Both the position numbers and the translations under genes were made by a program. Of a stretch of 64,000 nt of DNA, positions 54,401 through 63,899 are shown piece by piece (position 1 is the stretch's first letter; every line of letters begins with the position of its first letter). The notes beneath the pieces were generated by a model. The model was given only the letters and a program-made list of their open reading frames with translations, was not told the DNA's origin and ran no database searches. This DNA is from Pachyseris speciosa (taxonomy: Eukaryota; Cnidaria; Anthozoa; Scleractinia; Pachyseridae), in the NCBI GenBank assembly GCA_016490735.1, contig JAEMWC010000284.1, forward strand, positions 513,501-577,500, read 5' to 3'.

Positions 54401-57255
54401 AGAGAAGAGTTCTAATAACTTGTCACGACTTGGTGAACGTATTGTTTTTAGATTCCAAGTGCACTGACACCAGGCATGGAAAGTGAGAAAGAAAAACGGA
54501 ATACGGAAAGGAAGAAAGCACAGAAGAAGGCGCAGAAACAGAGAACCAAGGTACGGGTGTGCGTAACTACCACAATCAGTGCTTCGGAGTTAGTGCAGTT
54601 TTGAATTGAGTGTCAAGTAACACCAAAACGAAACCAATTACTTTAGCCAGTCACAACAGACCGAAACAGTGCAATGAACCAATCAGAATTCGAGGTAATT
54701 ACATGCAGCCGGCGCAAAACGCGGGAAAAAGCGCGCGTGCAAGTCGCGATTGGTTTTGGTTTTGCTTCTCATTGGTTGGGAAAGTTGCGCGAGTCTTGCC
54801 AACCAATCACAGAGCAAAGCAAAACCAAAGCAAACGTAATTCACTTTCAATGCTCAATTGAAAACCGCTCGAATCAATGCCTGGCGAATTACAGATCAAC
54901 AGATCAAAGGGGAGACGGGAGGGGAGGGGAGGGGGGGGGGGGAGGGCGAGGGAAAAGGGAGAGGGTATTGGGGAATCGCATCTCCCCTTCCCCCTCCCTC
55001 CCCTCTCCTTTCAATGCCTGCCACGCAGGTTAGGGGTGCGTTTCTTGGGAGAATCCGAAAACGGATTTGTGATCTCAAATCATATGGATTCTTCACCACC
55101 AAAAAATGCAAGATCCGAAAAAAGAATCATTCGCCATAGCAACGCGAGATAAAAATACAGTGATTCATCAGTCTGTTGTTGTGAACTCTGGTCTCTCGAA
55201 AACATTTCAGCTACAACAAGACATAACACCAGTGATTACTTTATTATGTGGATATATGCTACTTAAAGTAGCACTAAGGGTCCATTTAGTGCAAAATTCG
55301 CCACAAGAAGAGAAATAGTTCAGCGATCGATAAAAACACGCCTGTGTAGTTACAAATAACTCAAATTGTTTAGCTTTCGTGTAGTTTTCTTGCGTGAAAT
55401 TTGTACAGAAACCTACCCTTTTTCGACCTCCTTGACGATCATGAAATGGCGCGAACAAACCGTTCATATACGGTAACTGTTGTTTACCATTTTTGCACGG
55501 AAAACCGCTGGTAAAAAATAGTTTTTTCGGATCCTTTCCCAAAAAAACACAGGCTGTGAATCTCATAAGTTCGGATTTGGGTTTGATCTGAAGAATCCAC
55601 CTGGAGTGTAGATTTTATGAATTCATGATCCCGTTTTTGGATTTCACCAATAAACGCAAATCCGTTTTTGGATTCAAAAATCCGGATTTGGATTTTCCCC
55701 CCAAAACGCACCCTAGATCAACTCTTAAGTAAAGACTATCGAAACAGTAACTTGTATACAAAAGGGTGGAGATAGATTCAAAGATGTCATTTAAGGAATG
55801 GTTGCGTGTTGCTAACGATCTGTTGATGTTTTTTGTAGGAGCAGAAAGCTCTCGAGCGGAGAAAGGAAGAAGAACAAAAGGGAAAGGAAGCTTTTCAAGC
55901 ATTAAGTGAAAGAGAAAAGGTATTTAAGGCGCACTGTTTTTTTCCACGGTGTCAGAGCTTTCAGTCGTCTGTGTTGTTTACCACTCAGTGCCATCAAAAT
56001 TCTTATGTATTTACTGTCTCCCTCTTCATTTATAAACAGCGCGTGCAAACAAGCTGCGAATTCTGTGACTTTCAGTTATCCGCGATTTATCGCTGTATTA
56101 TGACAGGGGTTTCTCCTGTCACAGCACAACTCTCTTGCTAAATATCTTCACCGTGCTACAAAAGGTATAAGTCAAGGGCAGTTCAATGAGACCTTATGTT
56201 AAGGCTGGGTGCCCTGTGTTTTGTTTCGGGCCTTTCAGTCACGTGACTCCTTGGTTTGTAGCTTGCGAGAACGGGGAATTCACTCAATGAAACTTAATGT
56301 GTAATTTAGTAATTTAATGACCCCTTTTAACTGTAATTTTGGAGGGCCGTGAATGTAACCAGCAGGGAATATGGTCGATTGTGTGTTCATTGTATGAAAT
56401 GGGTTCCTACATCTTTCATTCAGTATTACACTTACAGACTAGAAATTGTAGCGATAGGGCTATCATGCTTTTGATTTGAAGTCAGAACTTTAGGGAGAGA
56501 ATACTAGTCTCTAATATTACAAAGTTATTATCAAAATATTCAGTTACACTCATAATCAAGCTTGCAGTGTTTTTTCATTTTAGCGGGCGCTTGCAGCAGA
56601 GAAAAGATTCGCTCAACAGCTGGCGGCCAAGCAAGCCGGAATTTCATGGTAAGGAAGTATAGAGACAATCCTATACCCAAACAGGCTGAAAACGCAATAC
56701 GTTTGCTCGTTACTTTACCTCGAAAAACTCATATCTAGGGACAACACTCACGAAGTCCTCCAAAGCTGTTATGAATCCTGGGTATTGCCTCAAATGGATT
56801 TTATGTACAAGCAGTAGTTAGGATACATCGTGCTCTAAGCAGGGGGCTGTCTTTTGGTGGCTCTATGAATGCAGACACAAACGCTTAACTCTAAAACAAA
56901 TTAGGGTTAAATTACTGTTCGGATTAGGGTTAGCATTAGGTTTACTTTTAGGGTTAGCGTCAGAATGAGCAAGAGTTAGGGTTAGGATCATGTCAGGGTT
57001 AGCGGTAGAATTAGGGTTACGATTATTGATGTTTTTGTTTACCATGACAGAAAGACGACTCGGAAATGCCATCTTTGCATAACACAAACGGCGCCAGTAG
57101 CAAAACGTGTTGGTTTTTTTTACCCTTCTAGTTGCGCTTGGTGCAGTGCAAGTTTAGCTGGACTGGTCACATTTGAGCGACTCACTTACAAGTATTGCAA
57201 CACTGCTTGTGTGAAGGTTCATAGACTAGATATGGAAGAACAGAAAGAAAGATAG
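51447..57255 (+). CDS. ANKZF1: ANKZF1/Vms1-like protein, C-terminal half, probably broken upstream
   Basis: ANKZF1 releases stalled nascent chains in ribosome quality control. Exons seen: ~51447-51698 (Lys-rich: KKTKKKKAKSKK), 52619-~52730 (SLEQLL, matching the start of the ankyrin region), ~53050-53260 (GVTLLHVASRSSQTEVL, ENGADPAVK: ankyrin), 53694-53775 (DRYDYVKAQ), 54452-54550 (IPSALTPGMESE), 55839-55919 (FQALSEREK), 56584-56648 (RALAAEKRFAQQLAAK), 57132-57255 (CAWCSASLAGLVTFERLTY, the C-terminal Cys motif; stop TAG). The last four join in phase and match the human C-terminus in order. Frame breaks occur near 52730, 52850, 53030 and 53730, and the zinc-finger and VLRF1 catalytic exons are not found upstream. 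It is therefore a 5'-truncated duplicate or pseudogene, although an unusual exon structure is possible. Confidence 0.7.
51845..52000. repeat. Dispersed repeat M2, copy 1
   Basis: CAGAATGTGCGTTCTTTTTG, GGCGGGAAAATC, GCCCGTCACGTGCAC and CTATTCTGCGCAC recur inverted at 57835-57995. The two copies lie in an intron and just downstream of the ANKZF1-like gene. Confidence 0.75.
52369..52530. mobile_element. MITE with 35-bp inverted repeats and 11-bp target duplication
   Basis: GCCTGTTCCAGGCTCTCAGG and CTGAGAACCTGTTACAGGC are the outer parts of inverted repeats that continue through GGGGCGAGCG. TGTTGAGATAA appears directly on both sides (near 52359 and 52528), fitting a Mutator-like 9-11 bp duplication. 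Confidence 0.75.
52735..53010 (+). repeat. Intragenic tandem repeat, ~88-bp unit, three copies
   Basis: Units contain GATTTGAATTGTCGGACCGA, GTCTGAAGAAAGTAGTGAGA and ATTATGAGGACAGATCAGG. In one frame a unit reads CRTESEESSENIMRTDQ. The middle unit lacks two single bases, so the copies fall into different frames. Part of the ANKZF1-like gene region. Confidence 0.9.
53776..54451 (+). other. Intron of the ANKZF1-like gene
   Basis: Non-coding; 54225-54345 has AATAATAGCTTTATTAAAG and AAATCAAATCAAATCC repeats, resembling a retroelement 3' end. Confidence 0.5.
54596..54871. mobile_element. CCAAT-rich MITE, copy 2
   Basis: Same family as 50002-50285, with ends TTTTGAATTGAGTGTC and GCTCAATTGAAAACCGCTC and inner ACCAATTACTTT, AACCAATCAG, CTCATTGGTTGG motifs. 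In an intron of the ANKZF1-like gene. Confidence 0.85.
54912..55016. repeat. G-rich tract facing a C-rich tract
   Basis: A GGGAGGGGAGGGGAGGGG run and poly-G stretch, GGGAAAAGGGAGAGGG, then CCCCTTCCCCCTCCCTCCCC within 100 bases. It can form a hairpin or G-quadruplex. Confidence 0.85.
55032..55714. mobile_element. TIR element with GGGTGCGTTTT-type ends
   Basis: The left AGGGGTGCGTTTCTTGGG and right CCCCAAAACGCACCCT are inverted. The inside carries AATCCGAAAACGGATTTG and CCGTTTTTGGATT repeats in both directions. Non-autonomous; in an intron of the ANKZF1-like gene. Confidence 0.8.
56890..57025. repeat. Degenerate interstitial telomere-like repeat
   Basis: About ten spaced TTAGGGTTA variants in the last intron of the ANKZF1-like gene. 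Same unit as 30836-30935 but on the opposite strand. Confidence 0.75.
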
Positions 57256-57834
57256 CAGCGGCAGTGAGTGGTGAGAAGGCTCTTGATGGCCCAGTTTGTC
57301 TTACTGGAGAAGATTCAGTATGGAAATACGCTCCACTTACAGACAATCCGTTTAATCTCATGGTGTGAAAAATACACTGATGGACTATTTTGTGTTATTG
57401 GTGGCCGAGATGCATGGGAATACCCACCGCTTGCAGATAATTCGCTTTCTATTACGGACTCTTATAACGAACGATATTTTTAACCGAAATTACGTTGTTA
57501 CAGGCACCTCGCTCTTACGCAAAACACGCGGCATCCCTCGTTTCTTCTGATGTCTAGCCATATCGTTATTGTCACCGCCCTGTTTGGACCAGAAACATTG
57601 TTTGCATGAAAGGGTGTCCCTATTAAACGCGTTTCCATGTGCCAGAGCAAGAACATTGTTCTAAATAACGAGCTACTCGTGTACCGAAAGCTACTGTAAC
57701 AGTTAACCAGTTTAAGGTTTTTCGTTTTGGAATTATTCTAGTTTTTCTTAAGTGAATACGCGGAGTGAGATTTTCCAAAAGAACGTGTATTCTGAAAACG
57801 TAATACTCTCGGCCAAGGTGACCTGGGACCAGCG
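57256..57834. other. 3' flank of the ANKZF1-like gene with a tandem pair
   Basis: Two similar ~80-base segments, 57285-57362 and 57372-57450, share TTTGTNTTA, ATGGGAATAC/ATGGAAATAC and CNCTTNCAGANAAT. They read alike as protein (SVWKYAPLTDNPF and DAWEYPPLADNSL) but in different frames. No gene assigned. Confidence 0.45.
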
Positions 57835-57995
57835 CACAGAATAGCCTGGAGCGACTGACTGAACCTGCGTCGCGGGCTACGTCACGGGCATGGCGCGCTT
57901 CGCACGATTTTCCCGCCAAAACGTTGCGAAAAGAACGCATATTCTGCGTATTCCGAGTAAACAGCATTCTGTTTCTGTTCTTTTCAGAATTGGGC
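57835..57995. repeat. Dispersed repeat M2, copy 2 (inverted)
   Basis: Inverted relative to 51845-52000; GATTTTCCCGCC, AACGCATATTCTGCG and ACAGAATAGCCTGGA are the shared parts. Confidence 0.75.
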
Positions 57996-58254
57996 CATCA
58001 CCTTCTTTTCCGCCGGAGTATTCCTATCCAGGAATTCTAATAAAGAAATAAATAAAAAGCGGTCCACGGTGTTACTTTGCTTTAGACACCCAAGTTATGT
58101 GGGCAGCGCACTGTTTTCTTGGCCTCTACTTAACGAACTTTTTCGAAAATTAACCCGCTTAGTATGGACACTCCTTTAATAGACAAATTTTCTTGCCTCA
58201 GTGGTTCTTACGATGGAGCACGAAAATTTTCTATATGGACCAACACCAATAATC

Positions 58255-58680
58255 TTTCTATTTTTTATTTTTTTATTTTATTATATTTTATTAGCTTCGC
58301 CAGAGACCTGGCAGGGACACTACAACAGCGTACGCCAATTACTGTAGGCCCGTAACTGCAAATCCCTCCCCGTAACCACATTCTAGTAGAGATAGACCAC
58401 CACACCGGGGACTACGTCCCCTACTCTTTCGAACAGTGCGTGGGTTCTTTAACGTCCCACAGAATCAATTATAAAGAGTTGTGAGACGGGGCCTACGGTT
58501 TATTGTCCTTATCCGAGAGAAGACTAGAAAGTCTTACCATTTGCAGATATCATTACAAAGGCAGCACTTTCTCCTCAATTATTTAAAGACCCTGAGTGTT
58601 GGTCCGGCCGGGGTTTGAACCCGCGACCTCCCGCACGGTAGTCCGGTGCTCTACCACTGAGCTAACCGGTCGGTCGGTCT
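58255..58680 (-). mobile_element. tRNA-derived SINE
   Basis: On the minus strand the head is tRNA-like (58672-58601): TAGCTCAGTGGTAGAGCA as A box and CGGGTTCAAACC as B box. A long body follows (GTGGGACGTTAAAGAACCCA, GGTGTGGTGGTCTATCTC) and ends in an A/T-rich tail at 58255-58290. A body fragment also occurs at about 25820. Acceptor and anticodon stems are imperfect, so it is not a working tRNA. Confidence 0.8.
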
Positions 58681-58689
58681 CTATCTCAT

Positions 58690-59125
58690 TTTCATGTTAG
58701 GGATTCGCTAATATCGAGGACTAGAAATATCAAGGTCGTGCATTTTAATATCCACGCGATATTCGGATCAAGCAACATTTTCAAAATCAATAGAGACAAT
58801 TAAGTCTTTTATTTCAATGGCTGTTTCTGAACTTCATATCGAGACTTCGTGCAATACCAATCAGTAATCCATATGCGGTAAGTTTCTTTTATCGACCTCT
58901 GGGGTTTCGTCTGCTCTCTTAGGCCTGGACTCCACGTTCGCGCGTTGACGTCACCAAATAATTTTGCCTCTGGCTTCGCGCGAAAGAGGTCTTGTTTTAG
59001 ACGCGAGGTAAGAGAAATCGCTTGCCTGGGTTATCGAAACTCATGGACAAACCTGAAGAGATTATACGGGAAACTAAGATTTCTTGTCTTTCTAATTCGT
59101 CACTCGTAACAGGTGGAATGCTGAC
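58690..59125. other. Intergenic, nothing recognised
   Basis: No coding region, RNA or repeat that I can support. Confidence 0.4.
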
Positions 59126-59545
59126 TACAGTCACCTCTCTCTAAAGCGGACACCCTCGGGACCAGCTCCAGGTGTCCGCCTTACAGAGGTGCCCGCCTTA
59201 TAGAGAGAGAATCTAACTTGACACTATATAAACCTGTGACGACAGAACTGAAACGAAATCTTTATTAAGGCAAGTTACAGTGGAGATGCCTTCTCTTGTT
59301 ATGAGATCGGTTTGATGCCCGAGGATGGGATGATAGTTGAATTTGAAATAATATCGAGGCCATAATCCATCGATTGTACAAAGAATGCCATTCTAGTGTC
59401 CGCCTTGAGAGGTATTTCCAGAAGTTTGCGAAAATAGGTGTCCGCTGTCCGCTTTAGAGAGGTATCCGCCTTATACAGATGAATAAAGGCGGTTAGTGTC
59501 TAAAGAAACTGTGGTGCTGGGTCGGTGGGGGAGTGAAACACGAAG

Positions 59546-61092
59546 TTTAAGTTAAGTTTATTGTTTTCTGCACTATTTACAAACATTTCTACATTAAATT
59601 ACATTACATGGGTAGAGAAGTAGGCCAGCAACTAAATTACACAAGTGATAAAAAGCAAATGTGCGCAGTGACCAAAGTAGCTTAGGCTTTCGAGTTGGTC
59701 ACTGCCACGGACAATTAATTGGCATGAACATGTACATAGATAGATATTTAAAGAATCAAGAAGGTAAAAATGCAATAGGCTATATAAATGATATATAGAT
59801 TACATAACAAAAAAAAAACATTTATTAATATTACTTAATAATAAAAAACTAACAGGATATGAGCAGACTAACACTTAAGAAACAGATTGAGTATTTAGAA
59901 GATATAGTTTGTATTGTTTATAAAAATGGTTGTAAGATAGTTTTTTTAATTCTAAGGGGATAGATTCCCAGATCTTTGATGCTACAAAAGAAAACGTAGT
60001 TGCACCATAATTATTATTTATACTTGGTCTATAAATATTAAAATTTGTCGCAAATCTGGTATTATAGCTGTGGATCTCAGAAGCTAGTGTAAGAGTTCCA
60101 GAAAATATTGCTAGAATGTTAGCGGGGTCACTATTTTGTGTATAAAAAGAGCTAATTTGAATTTGTAAATGTTCTCGAGTGTGAGGATTTGCAAAAGATT
60201 GAAATAGGACATAGCACTATCCCTGCTATGAGCAAAGAATATGCTACGTACACATTTATTCTGTTTTGTTTTGACCTTTTGTAGCCTTGTTTTACAGGCA
60301 CTACCCCAACTTGTAATACCATAAGTTAGATTGGATAAATGAATGATGAATGAGTAATACAGCTGTTTTAGAGTATGAACATCTACATAATATCGTAATT
60401 TATTAATAATTCCTACATTTTTCATTAATTTATTGTTGATATGCTGGATCTGGGGTCCCCAATGTAAATTTTGATCAATAAATACACCTAAATATTTTAT
60501 TTGACTTTTACGCTCAATTTCAGGTATATGTATATTTCCACCCATTCTTGAGGATGAAATTACCATATAGTTTGTCTTGGTTAGGTTAATGGATAGTTTG
60601 TTAGTGGCACAATACTTAAAAACTAATTGTAATTCCTCATTCATAACAGATTCAAGGTGTTGTAAGTTGGCACTTGTATAAAACATTTGTATCATCAGCA
60701 AAGATTCTAAAGGATAACTTATTAGAGCAGTTTGGCAAGTCATTAATATAAAGCAGAAATAACAGTGGACCCAAGGTTGAACCTTGTGGTATTCCACAGG
60801 TAATAGTTTCACTACAGGATTTGGTATCACCAATCTTGACAAATTGAGTCCGATTGTGTAGATAGTTTTCAAACCACTTAAAAGGCGTTCCACGAATTCC
60901 ATAATGGTAAAGGTTAGACAACAGAATGTTATGGTTTACCGTGTCAAATGCTTTAGAAAAATCAAGGAAAAGACCACATGTAACTAATTTTTTTATCCAT
61001 GGCCTTCTTAAGTGTATCAGTGATTTCAAAAATAGCCTGCTCAGTTGAGTATCCTTTCCTAAATCCAAACTGATATTTATACATAATTTGAT
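59546..61092 (-). mobile_element. Non-LTR retrotransposon (LINE), 5'-truncated
   Basis: The minus strand encodes reverse transcriptase in three frames: YQFGFRKGYSTEQAIFEI, then LDFSKAFDTVNHNILL, GIPQGSTLGPLLFLLYINDL, the catalytic FADD in FRIFADDTN (~60700), then KYLGVFIDQNLHWGPQI and YYSFIIHLSNLTYGITSWGS near the C-terminus. Frameshifts near 61000 and 60665 kill it. The style fits the Jockey/CR1 group. The 3' end at 59546 shows AATAAACTTAACTTAAA-like sequence. No endonuclease domain remains. Confidence 0.88.
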
Positions 61093-61118
61093 GTTTCCGA
61101 AAATTTGGTTTATCAGCG

Positions 61119-61140
<22 letters not shown>

Positions 61141-61149
<9 letters not shown>

Positions 61150-61215
61150 CGATTCGAAAAAGCTGACGAAGGGCTAACGCTCGAAACGTCAGCTTTTCGA
61201 ATCCCTGTACGGTGG
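61141..61215 (+). ncRNA. Hammerhead-ribozyme-like motif (PLE #3)
   Basis: CTGACGA (61163-61169), helix II GGGC/GCTC with loop TAAC, GAAA (61183-61186), then CGTC with a GUC cleavage triplet at 61188-61190. Helix I is long: GATTCGAAAA upstream pairs with TTTTCGAATC downstream and continues into the GTACAG/CTGTAC stem. One extra A precedes helix II, and helix III is very short, as reported for PLE hammerheads that act as dimers. Confidence 0.6.
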
Positions 61216-61356
61216 TCAATTTACTTTATCATAAACTCCTTATACACAGTTTAGTTGTATTGAAACATGGGAAATTCGGCCAAGACCAGCCATCACTGTC
61301 CACCTTAAAGAGGTCGCCGCTTTGCAGTGTTGTCCGCTTAGAGAGAGTTGACTGTA

Positions 61357-62668
61357 ATCTAGTATTTTCCACCTTGTGTTAAGGGGCATACTCTTTCGCA
61401 AGAGCCGTTTCCTCACTGCTCAAACACGGGCGTGGTCTATTTGCATGTTATTGTTCTTGAACCCCTTTGATAAGTTTCCGACGTAACATTCGCGCAAACT
61501 TGCAAAAAACAAGTTGACACAACTTAAAAATATAATCGACTTGAACTTTTTCATGAAGATTTGTTCTTAAGCAAGGGCACTTTTTGCGGTCACTTAATTC
61601 TTTAACATGCAATGAGTTTCTAGCCTTCAGTGTAAGTGTGAAGGTATATTTGAGCGTAGTAAATGATGGATGAAAGATGTGACCATCAGAAAAAAATGTA
61701 GCCTGTTCCAGGCGTTCAGATGGAACAGGCTAAAAAAATGTCATCTTTAAGTGCGCTAAGCAATGACCTCTACGTCATCAAGTTGTTTGTCCAAGTAACC
61801 GAATGTCCTTGATGACAAGATAGGCCCGCAAAGCGTGCATGCAGTAGCCACATGCACTCACAGAACTCCTCTTTTTAACCTTGTATCTAAGTTTTGTGAA
61901 GTGCTTTCCTCGTTCTACATTTTCTGAGATGCTGGACAAACACCTATAACAATTTAAGTTGGATCTTTTAAGTAATTTTGTGTGAGGATTAGACGCACAT
62001 GGCTCTTGACACAAGTTCGCCTGGCTTCTACCAAGCGAGGAGCGTTGAAGTCACTGCTTATGTAATGTTTAATAAATGAGCAGGAGTGTTTTATCAAGTT
62101 TAAAACACGAGGTGCAGCCGAGTGTTTTAGGACTTGATAAAACACGAATTGCGAATTTATTGCACGGCTTAAAAATCTTTACTGTACATCCTACACTAAA
62201 ATTTAGATTTTAGGTTAGTTTGGCCTAGAACATCGAATGTAAAATTTAGCCGTGTCTTTATCAGATATAAAGACACTCATTAATGAGTATTTTAACGACA
62301 GAATTAGTAAAGTTTCGTTGTCCCATCCGTGGACATCTGCAGGATAAACATAGCAACTCTGCACGTGTTGCGTGGGTGCAGCATTGTTGTCATCTACTTA
62401 ATGGATCGAGAAAATCTAAACAGTTTTTTGAAGACGTTTTGATGTCCTTGCAGCTTCTTCTGATTGATTGCTTAGGCAACCCACTGTTTAATTCTCACGT
62501 GAACCAACAAATATCAGACACCATATTCTCCTTGCTTTTTTTCCTTTTACTTCTTGCTGTACTAGATGGGAGAACTTGCTTAATTATCAGACTATTCTCA
62601 CTCCCTTAATTCTCATTAGCTATACGTGCGATAAAGTAGCAATGCTACTAGGAGAAAATAGATGCTGG
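61357..62668. other. Intergenic with small hairpins
   Basis: No gene. It contains a stem AGCCTGTTCCA/TGGAACAGGCT at 61699-61732, a hairpin element GTGTTTTATCAAGT/ACTTGATAAAACAC at 62081-62146, and a palindrome GTGTCTTTATCAGATATAAA at 62252-62276. The last part may be 3' UTR of the minus-strand GPCR. Confidence 0.55.
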
Positions 62669-63810
62669 TCACAAGTGAGAATTGAAGGATTGAGTTGGTG
62701 TTGGGGCTCTTATTCTCTCTGGAGTTTTGGGGCATTGTGTGCGCTGTCCCTCCATCCTGTCCCTACTGGCGTGTCCTCGTACTGGCGTTAGTGCCACTGT
62801 AATTACAACCGTTTCTCGTGCACACAAATCCCTGAAAATTGCAAAAAGCGCCTTACGGAAGGTCCGGTTCAGTAGAATGTACAGGCACGGATTGATGGCG
62901 CTGTTTGCATGCGCGATCCATGAGAAAACTAAGGTAACTTCAAGCGATAGTTTATGGCTTTGATCAGGACGTACGAACCAAAAGAAGTGATTGACATAAT
63001 TTGGAAACCAGCACAACGCAAACACCACGCATATGACAACCAGCAGTCTCACTACCTTATTTCTGGACTTCTCTGCCGTGATGCGGTTACCATCTGTCAC
63101 GTTGCCTGGGATTCTACGGCGCAGTAATTTACGGCAAATTAAAATGTATATGGCTATTGTTATGAAGAGAGGCAGAGCGTACATTACGACAAAGAGACAG
63201 ATGTGGAAGATTTTCAAGACGCGGTAAGTCCCCTCGAATGTTAATTCATCTGGATCTGCCCACGGCCACACCAGCATGCAGACATATTCGTTTACGACTG
63301 GGGCAAACTGCACTTGACTTAACAACACGTACGGCAGCATTAGCACGAATGACATGACCCATATGATCGCCGATAGGATTTTCGGTCTTTGAAAGATCTT
63401 CTCTCTCAACGGATAGAATATGGCGTAGAATCGGTCGACGGAAATAAACATCATTGTCAGAACTGTCGCTGCCACAGAAACAGGAATGACGTACAATAGA
63501 AGTTTGCACGTGATGTTACCCAGTACCCCTCCAAACCAGAGACTATTGCGGTAAAGACTGGCGACCTGGTACGGCATAACTGTGAGAGTCAAGAGGAGAT
63601 CTGCCACGGCCATGTTGGCTATGAAGAGGTTTGTTACGTTAGCGGAAGATTTTTTCAACACCACGAATAAACCGACGGAATTGCCAAACAAAGCGACGAG
63701 GAAGATGAAAGCATATGCTGTTATAATGCCGATCTTGGTATCCATTGAAATGACCTCGGGTTGATGCTGTGTGGAAGGAGACACATCGGCTCCGAGTGTG
63801 GCGTTTGTTA
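62669..63810 (-). CDS. Class A GPCR, peptide-receptor-like, last coding exon
   Basis: Seven-transmembrane receptor of the rhodopsin family, expected in the plasma membrane and coupled to G proteins; the ligand is unknown. Landmarks: N-glycosylation site NAT; TM1 GNSVG; TM2 NMAVADLLLTL; the Cys before TM3 (NITCKLLLY); SVDRFYAIFYPL after TM3 (DRF in place of DRY); TM6 FALCWFP; TM7 NSAINPCLY (NPxxY). A basic, proline-rich C-tail ends NSHL. The overall look is closest to neuropeptide receptors. A strong acceptor (pyrimidine tract plus CAG, 63813-63811) lies just upstream, so this is probably the final exon of a spliced gene whose first exon is outside the window. The internal Met in MDTKIG is an alternative start. 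Confidence 0.88.
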
Positions 63811-63899
63811 CTGAAAGCGAAAGAAAACAGCTTTTGTTATCAAAGGAAAACTTCGTAATTACGGTAACCAATCACACCAACACACACAGGTAATAATCA

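Larger units (their letters stand above)
59497..61240 (+). mobile_element. Penelope terminal repeat (PLE #3), split by a LINE
   Basis: 59497-59545 (CTAAAGAAACTGTGGTGCTG) and 61093-61240 (GGAGTTGATAATGTAAATTG) are adjacent in PLE #2 at 46103-46190 but lie 1.5 kb apart here. The right part carries a long inverted repeat (TTGACCACCGTACAG / CTGTACGGTGGTCAA) around a hammerhead-like core. Confidence 0.8.
59126..61356. mobile_element. TA-flanked TIR element, host of nested insertions
   Basis: The left end CTACAGTCACCTCTCTCTAA and right end TTAGAGAGAGTTGACTGTAA are inverted, with TA at the borders. The inside contains many GTGTCCGCCTTANAGAG units in both directions (59130-59480 and 61290-61340). 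The middle is occupied by PLE #3 and a LINE. No transposase seen. Confidence 0.7.

Noticed and set aside
58601..58672. Functional tRNA gene
   Set aside because: A and B boxes are good, but acceptor and anticodon stems do not pair well and a SINE body follows directly.
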